DNA of 64,000 nt, from the NCBI RefSeq assembly GCF_014297595.2, contig NZ_CP060414.2, positions 2,046,001-2,110,000 of the forward strand, written 5' to 3'. How positions within the stretch are numbered: position 1 is the stretch's first letter; every line of letters begins with the position of its first letter. Position numbers and translations under genes: made by a program. This document shows, one piece after another, positions 57,301-64,000 of this stretch. This stretch comes from Neisseria musculi. Its GTDB lineage: Bacteria; Pseudomonadota; Gammaproteobacteria; Burkholderiales; Neisseriaceae. Below the pieces are notes generated by a model that searched no databases, was not told the DNA's origin, and saw only the letters and a list, made by a program, of their open reading frames with translations.

Positions 57301-60300
57301 TCACGGTGAGGGTGTCGCTGCCGTCTGAAACTACGCCGATGTTGTTGTCGGACAGTTTGGCCGCATCGGTTAGGCCGCCTTTGATGTTGGCGGTGGTGCC
57401 CAGTTTGCGCTCGAAGCTGCTGCCGCTGTCGCCTGCAAAGGTGAGCGGTTTTTGGATTTCGGTGCCGATATTGTCCAGCGCGCCCTGGATGGTGTTGGCG
57501 CCGGCATACTGGCTGCCGTCTGCTTTGGTTACGGTGAACACCGGGGCGGCAACGGTGCCGTTGGCATCAACCGTTGTGCCGAGGGCGGCGGCAATCGGGC
57601 TGAGCTGCGATACGTTCACGGCATCGGTGCCGGCTTTGCCTGCGGCGACGTTGGTTACGGCTTTATTGCCGGCGTTGATGCCGTCTTTGTTAACGGCTAC
57701 ATCGCCTGCTTTGAGACCGTCTGAAGTCAGTGCCACATCGTTGCCGACTTTCACGCCGTCTTTGTTCAGCACGGTATCGCCCGAGGTGACGCTGTCCACG
57801 GTAACGGCTTTGGCCAGATCGAAGGTAACGTTGTCGCTGTCGTCTGTTTTGCTGATCACGATGTTGCCGTCGCTGTTGTTCAGATCAACGGTTTCGCCCG
57901 GTTTCACGTTGCTGCTGTTTTTGCCGTTGGCGCTGAGGTTCCAGCCTTGGTCGGCGGTGCCTTTCACTGCGGCGATGGCGTCGTGGATGCTGCCTTTGCC
58001 GGTGCCGCCGATGTCGGCGTTGGTGAATGCGCCGGTGTCGGGATCATAGGCGGTGGTGCCGCCGATGATGTTTTTCACCCCTTCGCCTTGGGCATACAGC
58101 TGGCCGCCGTTTACGGCTTCTTTGCTGTTTTGCGAAACTTCGCCTTTTTCCAGCCCGGTAATCTTGCCGTTGCTGCCCACTTTCAGACCGCCTGCTGTGA
58201 GGCCGTCTGAAGTCAGTGCCACATCGTCGCCGACTTTCACGCCGTCTTTGTTCAGCACGGTATCGCCCGAGGTGACGCTGTCGAAGTTTACGTCTTTGGC
58301 GGTGGCAACGGTGTAGGTGGTGCTGCCGTCCGGGTTCTGCTCTTCGGCCACGGTGATGTTCTCGCCCGCTTTCACCTTATTGGCGGCAGCAGCCGCGGCT
58401 TTCTTCAGCTGCGCTACGTTGGCGGCATCGGTGTCGGCGGTTCCTTCGGCTACGTTGGCTATCTTGTTGCCGCCGTTGTCCAACCCGCCCGCGGTGAGGC
58501 TGACGGGGCTGCCTGATGCGGGGGTGATGGTCAGCCCGCCGTTGTCCAGCACGCTGTTGCCGGCGGTGACTTTGTCGATGCTGATTTCTTTGGCCAGCTT
58601 CACGGTGAGGGTGTCGCTGCCGTCTGAAACTACGCCGATGTTGTTGTCGGACAGTTTGGCCGCATCGGTTAGGCCGCCTTTGATGTTGGCGGTGGTGCCC
58701 AGTTTGCGCTCGAAGCTGCTGCCGCTGTCGCCTGCAAAGGTGAGCGGTTTTTGGATTTCGGTGCCGATATTGTCCAGCGCGCCCTGGATGGTGCTGGCGC
58801 CGGCATACTGGCTGCCGTCTGCTTTGGTTACGGTGAACACCGGGGCGGCAACGGTGCCGTTGGCATCAACCGTTGTGCCGAGGGCGGCGGCAATCGGGCT
58901 GAGCTGCGATACGTTCACGGCATCGGTGCCGGCTTTGCCTGCGGCGACGTTGGTTACGGCTTTATTGCCGGCGTTGATGCCGTCTTTGTTAACGGCTACA
59001 TCGCCTGCTTTGAGACCGTCTGAAGTCAGTGCCACATCGTTGCCGACTTTCACGCCGTCTTTGTTCAGCACGGTATCGCCCGAGGTGACGCTGTCCACGG
59101 TAACGGCTTTGGCCAGATCGAAGGTAACGTTGTCGCTGTCGTCTGTTTTGCTGATCACGATGTTGCCGTCGCTGTTGTTCAGATCAACGGTTTCGCCCGG
59201 TTTCACGTTGCTGCTGTTTTTGCCGTTGGCGCTGAGGTTCCAGCCTTGGTCGGCGGTGCCTTTCACTGCGGCGATGGCGTCGTGGATGCTGCCTTTGCCG
59301 GTGCCGCCGATGTCGGCGTTGGTGAATGCGCCGGTGTCGGGATCATAGGCGGTGGTGCCGCCGATGATGTTTTTCACCCCTTCGCCTTGGGCATACAGCT
59401 GGCCGCCGTTTACGGCTTCTTTGCTGTTTTGCGAAACTTCGCCTTTTTCCAGCCCGGTAATCTTGCCGTTGCTGCCCACTTTCAGACCGCCTGCTGTGAG
59501 GCCGTCTGAAGTCAGTGCCACATCGTCGCCGACTTTCACGCCGTCTTTGTTCAGCACGGTATCGCCCGAGGTGACGCTGTCGAAGTTTACGTCTTTGGCG
59601 GTGGCAACGGTGTAGGTGGTGCTGCCGTCCGGGTTCTGCTCTTCGGCCACGGTGATGTTCTCGCCCGCTTTCACCTTATTGGCGGCAGCAGCCGCGGCTT
59701 TCTTCAGCTGCGCTACGTTGGCGGCATCGGTGTCGGCGGTTCCTTCGGCTACGTTGGCTATCTTGTTGCCGCCGTTGTCCAACCCGCCCGCGGTGAGGCT
59801 GACGGGGCTGCCTGATGCGGGGGTGATGGTCAGCCCGCCGTTGTCCAGCACGCTGTTGCCGGCGGTGACTTTGTCGATGCTGATTTCTTTGGCCAGCTTC
59901 ACGGTGAGGGTGTCGCTGCCGTCTGAAACTACGCCGATGTTGTTGTCGGACAGTTTGGCCGCATCGGTTAGGCCGCCTTTGATGTTGGCGGTAGTGCCCA
60001 GTTTGCGCTCGAAGCTGTTGCCGCTGTCGCCTGCAAAGGTGAGCGGTTTGTTGGCGGCGTTGCTCAAGTTGGTGATGGCATCGCCCACGTTATTGGCGGT
60101 AGTGGTGTTGCCGGTAGCCGGGTCGGTAACGGTGTAGGCCGGCCTGCTGACGAGGCCGTCTGCATTCACTGCCGAGCCGCCGCCCAAGGCTTTGGCAACG
60201 CTGTCGGCAATGCCGAAAATCTGGCCGCCGTTTACGGCTTGTTTGCTGTTGGCCGCAATGCTGCCCGGTGCCACGTTGGCGATGGTTTTATCGTTGGCAT

Positions 60301-63300
60301 TCAGGCCGTTATTATCGATATAGGTGTTGCCGCCCACCTGCACGCCGTCGTTGCCCAACACAACCTGGTTGCCGCCGTTGCCGGCGGTAACTTTGTCGAA
60401 CACCACTTCTTCTTTGGTGGCTACTGATATGGTATTGCCGTTTTGGGTGAGTTTGATGTTTTTGCCGGCATCAACGGTTACGGTTTCGCCGTTTTGCACC
60501 TTTTTATCGGCAGGTGCGGCGGTGTTGTCGACCGCTTGGCCGTCTGAAGCAGACGTGGCCAGGTTGAAGCCTGCGGCTTTCAGTTGGGCAACGTTTACGG
60601 CATCGGTGTCGTTTGTGCCGGCGGCCACGCTGGTAATCTGGCGGGTAACGGTAGTGCCGTTGCCCACAGAAACAGCTCCATAAAGGCTCCTGGATGTCCA
60701 AGTGGTATTGTTTTTATCTGTTACCGCGCCCAAAGGATCAACACCTTCTGCGCCCCCTGCCACATTTGCCACGCTGCCGGCACCCAATGCCACCGCGTTG
60801 TCAATCGCTGCGCGGGAACTGTTGCCGATGGCTACCGAACCCGTATTTTCAGCTACGGCGCTCGCGCCGAAAGCCGCAGAATTATCAGCCTGCGCGCGCG
60901 AGTTGCTGCCAACCGCCGTTGCATATCTGCCGCCTCGTTCGGCCTGACCGCTATTATCGGTTTTGCCGGTTCTTGCGTTGTAGCCCAGCGCGGTGCTGTA
61001 TTGGGCGTTTGATGTGGTAGCGGCAGAGGCACCCAATGCCACCGAGCCCATGCCGCCCGCTTCTGTTTTATAGCCGACAGCCGTAATCAGGCCGGCCTCC
61101 GGTATGCCTGCGGCGGCCGTGGCTTTGGCATCTTCACCCAGCGCGATGCTGCCGTTTGCGGTAACGGTTGCGCCTTTGCCGATGGCAACAGAATTGTTGC
61201 CGCCCTTGCTGTTGGCTGCATCGCCTGCCCGCGCGCCTTTGCCCAACACCACGGCATTTTCGGCTTCGGCTACTGCTGTGGCAGATGAGCCGATCACGAT
61301 TGAGTCGTTGGATTCGGTTTGTGCGCCGTAACCAATGGCGATATTGTTTTCTTTACCGCTGCCCAAGGCTTTGGCAGCCGCGCCGATGGCGATGCCTCTC
61401 AAACTTTCGGTTCGGCTTTCCGAACCCAATGCCAACGCTTTTTCCGAGCCTGCATTCGCTTTATAGCCCACTGCTGCCGCTTGGGCGCCGGATGCGGCGG
61501 CGCCGACACCCGCAGCCAGTGCACCATCGGCTGTGGCACCTTTGTTATCGTAGTTATCCTGCCTGTTGCCGCTGTCGTTGGTGCTGTAGTAGCGGGTTTT
61601 CGCCGCCTCCACTGCCGCATCTACCGCATTGATAGCCTGATTAACATTGCCATACTTCTTACCGCCTATCTCTAATTCGGTGCCGTCAAGTGTGTTGCCG
61701 CCCACCTTAACGCCGTCATTGCCCAACACCACTTGGTTATCGCCGCTGCCTGCGGTAACTTTATCGAACACCACTTCGTCTTTGGTGGCCACTGAGATGG
61801 TATTGCCGTTTTGGGTGAGTTTGATGTTTTTGCCGGCATCAACGGTTACAGTTCCGCCGTTTTTAACCTTTTTATCTGCAGGTGCGGCGGTGTTATCGAC
61901 CAGTTGGCCGTCTGAAGCAGACGTGGCCAGGTTGAAGCCTGCGGCTTTCAGTTGGGCAACGTTTACGGCATCGGTGTCGTTTGTGCCGGCGGCCACGCTG
62001 GTAATCTGGCGTGTTGCGGTACCATCGGCACCCACAGAAACTGCCGCCATTGTTGATGTCCACGCTGAGCCGGTTCTATCGGCAACTGCGCCGAGCGGGT
62101 CAGCTCCGAGTGCGCCCTTATCCACGTTTGCCACGCTGTTGGCGCCCAAAGCCACACCCATATCAACTGATGCCGAAGCGTAGGCACCGATGGCCAATGA
62201 TCCTTCTTTTGTAGCTACGCTGTTGGCACCCTGGGCGATAGAGTAATCGGCCTGCGCCGCTGCATTGGTACCGATTGCCACGGCATACCTGCCCTGCTCT
62301 CTAACATTTCCGTTCTCAACCAAGCCGGTTTTGGCGTTAAAACCCAAAGCGGTGCTGTATTCGGCAGCACTTGTGGTGGCAGATGAAGCACCCAAAGCCA
62401 CCGAGCCTACGCCGCTGCCTTCGGCTTTATAGCCGATGGCGGTGATCAGGCCACTCTTCGTGGCCGCAATGGCGGTTGCCTTGGCTTCTTCGCCCAACGC
62501 AATGCTGCTGTCGGCTGTTACTTCTGCACCTTTGCCGATGGCAACAGAGTTGCTGCCGCCGTTATGGGCTTTGGCTTCTTTGCCCAACACCACGGCATTT
62601 TCGGCTTCGGCCTCTGCCCGGGCAGAGGTGCCGATCACGATGGAATCGTTGGATTCTGTTTGCGCCTCATTACCGATGGCGATATTGTTTTCTTTATCGC
62701 TGCCCAGGGCTTTGGCAGCCGCACCGATGGCGATACCGCTTGTGCTTTGGGCTTGGCTTTGCGCACCCAATGCCAATGCCTGCTCTGCACCGGCATTGGC
62801 GTTATAGCCCGCGGCCAATGCGCCGGTTTGCGATGCAGCGGCACTCATGCCCAATGCAACCGCATTATCCCCGCCTGCATTGGCTCCGCTGCCGGCTGCC
62901 AATGCGCCTGTTTTGGAGGCCTTAGCCTGCGTGCCCAATGCAGTGGCGTTGGCGGCTGTGGCTTTTGCATAATAGCCGGCCGAAAGCGCGGCATCTCCTG
63001 TTGCATTGGCCTGATAACCGATATTGGTTGCACCGGTGCCCTCCGCTTGGCCGCCCACGGCAATGGCAGAATCGCCTTCGCTCACTGATGATGTGCCGAT
63101 GGCTACGGCATTGTTGCCGTCTGCGCTGGTGTTGCTGCCGAATGCCATTGCGCCCTGGCTTGATGCGAAAGCGGCTTTGGTGTTGGTTTTGGCGTTATAA
63201 CCTACGGCATTATCGTAATTTTTGCCGGCTTTCGCCGCCACGCCCGCCGCCAATGCGCCTTCTCCCTCTGCGCCGGCGTTATCATGGTTATCCTGCTCTG

Positions 63301-64000
63301 CACCGCCGTCGTTTACGCTGTAGTATTTGGTTTTGGCGGCCTTCACGGCTGTATCCAAAGCGTTAATGGCCACGCCCACATTGCTGTAGGGGGTGCCGTT
63401 TACACTAAGCTGGGTGTTGTCGAGCGTAATGTCCTCCGCGTTGGGATTTGCTGTTTTGTCCACAGGAAAGGTGATGCTGCTTACTTTCAGATCATCTTCA
63501 AGCGCAAACGTGATGGTTTCGCCGTTAGTTGGCGATAAGCTTTGCGAGAGCTTCATATTTTTGCCGGCATCAAAAGCAATGGCATCGCCGTTTTTCACTT
63601 TTGCCACTCTGGAGTTTTCTGCGGTGCCGCCGCTGTTTTTAAGAGTGGTAAACTTAAAGCCTGCCGCCTTGAGCTGCGCCACATTCACGGCATCGGCATC
63701 TTCCTGGCCGGCGGCCACGCCGGTAATCTGGCGGCTTTGCTGATTGCCGTTTTCGTAGTTGCCTACAGAAACCGCCGCTTTGGTGGATGTCCAGGCGTAG
63801 CCCGTTTTATCGGCTGCCGCCTCCAGCGGATCTGCGCCGGTGATACCTGCACTCACAGAAGCCCGGCTGTCTTTGCCCAAGGCAACGCCGTCTGAAACTT
63901 CCACTTTGGTGTTGCTGCCCAAGGCCACTGCACCCGATATGGCTTTTACGCCGCCGAAGGTGATGCTGTCGGTGCGGTCGGGCGTGGTATCTCTGGCGGG
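54323..64000 (-). CDS. Giant trimeric autotransporter adhesin (YadA-like), 5' end outside the window
   Basis: More than 3,220 residues are visible; the frame is open to the right edge, so the signal peptide and N-terminus are missing. From N to C: YadA/Hia-type head repeats (NAVAIG/SIALGE-like 14-15-mers, about 61.0-63.9 kb), neck motifs (DAVNVAQLKAAGF), alternating stalk and GIN/HIM-like domains in long repeats (about 55.4-60.0 kb), further neck/stalk units, and a C-terminal anchor (RSNAGTATAMAVAGLPQAY ... ending GYQW). The anchor forms a 12-strand barrel from three subunits. It should mediate adhesion, autoagglutination or biofilm. At least 12 DUS cores lie in the coding sequence. Confidence 0.95.
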   Translation of the reverse strand, partial: PARDTTPDRTDSITFGGVKAISGAVALGSNTKVEVSDGVALGKDSRASVSAGITGADPLEAAADKTGYAWTSTKAAVSVGNYENGNQQSRQITGVAAGQEDADAVNVAQLKAAGFKFTTLKNSGGTAENSRVAKVKNGDAIAFDAGKNMKLSQSLSPTNGETITFALEDDLKVSSITFPVDKTANPNAEDITLDNTQLSVNGTPYSNVGVAINALDTAVKAAKTKYYSVNDGGAEQDNHDNAGAEGEGALAAGVAAKAGKNYDNAVGYNAKTNTKAAFASSQGAMAFGSNTSADGNNAVAIGTSSVSEGDSAIAVGGQAEGTGATNIGYQANATGDAALSAGYYAKATAANATALGTQAKASKTGALAAGSGANAGGDNAVALGMSAAASQTGALAAGYNANAGAEQALALGAQSQAQSTSGIAIGAAAKALGSDKENNIAIGNEAQTESNDSIVIGTSARAEAEAENAVVLGKEAKAHNGGSNSVAIGKGAEVTADSSIALGEEAKATAIAATKSGLITAIGYKAEGSGVGSVALGASSATTSAAEYSTALGFNAKTGLVENGNVREQGRYAVAIGTNAAAQADYSIAQGANSVATKEGSLAIGAYASASVDMGVALGANSVANVDKGALGADPLGAVADRTGSAWTSTMAAVSVGADGTATRQITSVAAGTNDTDAVNVAQLKAAGFNLATSASDGQLVDNTAAPADKKVKNGGTVTVDAGKNIKLTQNGNTISVATKDEVVFDKVTAGSGDNQVVLGNDGVKVGGNTLDGTELEIGGKKYGNVNQAINAVDAAVEAAKTRYYSTNDSGNRQDNYDNKGATADGALAAGVGAAASGAQAAAVGYKANAGSEKALALGSESRTESLRGIAIGAAAKALGSGKENNIAIGYGAQTESNDSIVIGSSATAVAEAENAVVLGKGARAGDAANSKGGNNSVAIGKGATVTANGSIALGEDAKATAAAGIPEAGLITAVGYKTEAGGMGSVALGASAATTSNAQYSTALGYNARTGKTDNSGQAERGGRYATAVGSNSRAQADNSAAFGASAVAENTGSVAIGNSSRAAIDNAVALGAGSVANVAGGAEGVDPLGAVTDKNNTTWTSRSLYGAVSVGNGTTVTRQITSVAAGTNDTDAVNVAQLKAAGFNLATSASDGQAVDNTAAPADKKVQNGETVTVDAGKNIKLTQNGNTISVATKEEVVFDKVTAGNGGNQVVLGNDGVQVGGNTYIDNNGLNANDKTIANVAPGSIAANSKQAVNGGQIFGIADSVAKALGGGSAVNADGLVSRPAYTVTDPATGNTTTANNVGDAITNLSNAANKPLTFAGDSGNSFERKLGTTANIKGGLTDAAKLSDNNIGVVSDGSDTLTVKLAKEISIDKVTAGNSVLDNGGLTITPASGSPVSLTAGGLDNGGNKIANVAEGTADTDAANVAQLKKAAAAAANKVKAGENITVAEEQNPDGSTTYTVATAKDVNFDSVTSGDTVLNKDGVKVGDDVALTSDGLTAGGLKVGSNGKITGLEKGEVSQNSKEAVNGGQLYAQGEGVKNIIGGTTAYDPDTGAFTNADIGGTGKGSIHDAIAAVKGTADQGWNLSANGKNSSNVKPGETVDLNNSDGNIVISKTDDSDNVTFDLAKAVTVDSVTSGDTVLNKDGVKVGNDVALTSDGLKAGDVAVNKDGINAGNKAVTNVAAGKAGTDAVNVSQLSPIAAALGTTVDANGTVAAPVFTVTKADGSQYAGASTIQGALDNIGTEIQKPLTFAGDSGSSFERKLGTTANIKGGLTDAAKLSDNNIGVVSDGSDTLTVKLAKEISIDKVTAGNSVLDNGGLTITPASGSPVSLTAGGLDNGGNKIANVAEGTADTDAANVAQLKKAAAAAANKVKAGENITVAEEQNPDGSTTYTVATAKDVNFDSVTSGDTVLNKDGVKVGDDVALTSDGLTAGGLKVGSNGKITGLEKGEVSQNSKEAVNGGQLYAQGEGVKNIIGGTTAYDPDTGAFTNADIGGTGKGSIHDAIAAVKGTADQGWNLSANGKNSSNVKPGETVDLNNSDGNIVISKTDDSDNVTFDLAKAVTVDSVTSGDTVLNKDGVKVGNDVALTSDGLKAGDVAVNKDGINAGNKAVTNVAAGKAGTDAVNVSQLSPIAAALGTTVDANGTVAAPVFTVTKADGSQYAGANTIQGALDNIGTEIQKPLTFAGDSGSSFERKLGTTANIKGGLTDAAKLSDNNIGVVSDGSDTLTVKLAKEISIDKVTAGNSVLDNGGLTITPASGSPVSLTAGGLDNGGNKIANVAEGTADTDAANVAQLKKAAAAAANKVKAGENITVAEEQNPDGSTTYTVATAKDVNFDSVTSGDTVLNKDGVKVGNDVALTSDGLKAGGLKVGSNGKITGLEKGEVSQNSKEAVNGSQLYAQGEGVKNIIGGTTAYDPDTGAFTNADIGGTGKGSIHDAIAAVKGTADQGWNLSANGKNSSNVKPGETVDLNNSDGNIVISKTDDSDNVTFDLAKAVTVDSLTAGDTTVNNAGVKVGDDVALTSDGLKAGDVAVNKDGINAGNKAVTNVAAGKAGTDAVNVSQLSPIAAALGTTVDANGTVAAPVFTVTKADGSQYAGASTIQGALDNIGTEIQKPLTFAGDSGSSFERKLGTTANIKGGLTDAAKLSDNNIGVVSDGSDTLTVKLAKEISIDKVTAGNSVLDNGGLTITPASGSPVSLTAGGLDNGGNKIANVAEGTADTDAANVAQLKKAAAAAANKVKAGENITVAEEQNPDGSTTYTVATAKDVNFDSVTSGDTVLNKDGVKVGDDVALTSDGLTAGGLKVGSNGKITGLEKGEVSQNSKEAVNGGQLYAQGEGVKNIIGGTTAYDPDTGAFTNADIGGTGKGSIHDAIAAVNQAAVKAKTTVSAGDNIVVEQSQNADGSANYTVATAKEVNFDQVTAGSGESQVVLGNDGVKVGGNTYIDKDGLNANNKAVTNVAAGRIAEDSKEAVNGGQLYNTVTSVAGVLGGDAKVAPDGSVGMSNIGGTGKGSIHDAIAAVNEAAVKAKTTVSAGDNIVVEQSSNADGSTNYKVATAKDLTVETVKAGGTTVNGNGLSIAGGPSVTVDGVDAGGKKITNVADGEISAASTDAINGSQLYYTNEAINNVANYTVNMGNQLNRRIDDVENRSNAGTATAMAVAGLPQAYLPGKSMVAVAGGTYRGESGYAVGYSSISDNGNWVIKGSATGNSRGHYGATAGVGYQW
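55382..60045 (-). repeat. About 3.6 near-identical 1,299-bp tandem repeats inside the adhesin gene
   Basis: Landmarks recur at exact 1,299-bp steps, for example the SIHDAIAAVKG and FERKLGTTANIKGG segments (near 56.1, 57.4, 58.7 and 60.0 kb). The unit is 433 residues. Copies differ at only a few sites, e.g. TAGDTTVNNAG in one copy versus TSGDTVLNKDG in the others, and ANTIQ versus ASTIQ. Each unit holds several neck motifs and two or three DUS cores. Confidence 0.92.

Noticed and set aside
54657..60137. Several long plus-strand open frames (87 and 343 codons, repeating every 1,299 bp)
   Set aside because: They are the antisense of the adhesin repeats. Their regular recurrence and odd composition follow from the repeat unit, not from separate genes.

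Overview
The window comes from a Neisseria-type genome (Neisseriaceae). The 12-mer AGGCCGTCTGAA and its reverse complement, the AG-dialect DNA uptake sequence (DUS), occur dozens of times. Many copies form inverted pairs that act as terminators, and some supply stop codons. Degenerate Correia-like repeats, a minC-minD-minE-oxyR operon, an LpxL1-type acyltransferase, a PilC/PilY1 gene and separated carA/carB genes all agree with this. The species cannot be named from the sequence alone.

Core region 1 (1-18.1 kb) carries an ABC permease, tRNA-Lys, an Ala-rich lipoprotein, a YccS/FUSC membrane protein, a TerC/Alx protein, minCDE-oxyR, a UspA protein, a YejA-like peptide-binding protein, lpxL1 and isocitrate lyase (aceA). 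Long intergenic gaps hold DUS hairpins and Correia-like remnants.

A decaying mobile island occupies about 18.2-34.9 kb and ends at a second tRNA-Lys gene, next to a tyrosine integrase broken by one amber codon. The island has IncP-like conjugation traits: TraK-like and TraM-like proteins, and an oriT candidate with an RP4-type nic core directly upstream of the TraK-like gene. It also has a primase, a RepO-like replication gene with a poly-A frameshift, a DNA methylase with a UGA codon in motif I, and three toxin-antitoxin modules (zeta, MazEF, ParDE). A Cro/CI pair appears to control a distant promoter that reads into a ~600-nt hairpin-rich non-coding region with a boxA-like element. A complete IS1016-type element with its 8-bp target duplication interrupts one island gene. 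No relaxase or mating-pore genes are present, so the island is probably not self-transmissible.

Core region 2 (35-64 kb) carries pilC (split by an in-frame TAA), carA, small genes, a broken SemiSWEET gene, carB, an IS3-family remnant, metG, an MFS transporter overlapping a GH37 trehalase, pyruvate kinase, a BamE/SmpA-like lipoprotein, and the 3' ~9.7 kb of a giant trimeric autotransporter adhesin. The adhesin contains about 3.6 nearly identical 1,299-bp tandem repeats and runs off the right edge.

The most interesting items are the island's repressor/boxA leader unit, the oriT with its neighbouring ~230-bp palindrome, single-base lesions in several genes that would each be repaired by one change, and the adhesin repeat array with its embedded DUS.
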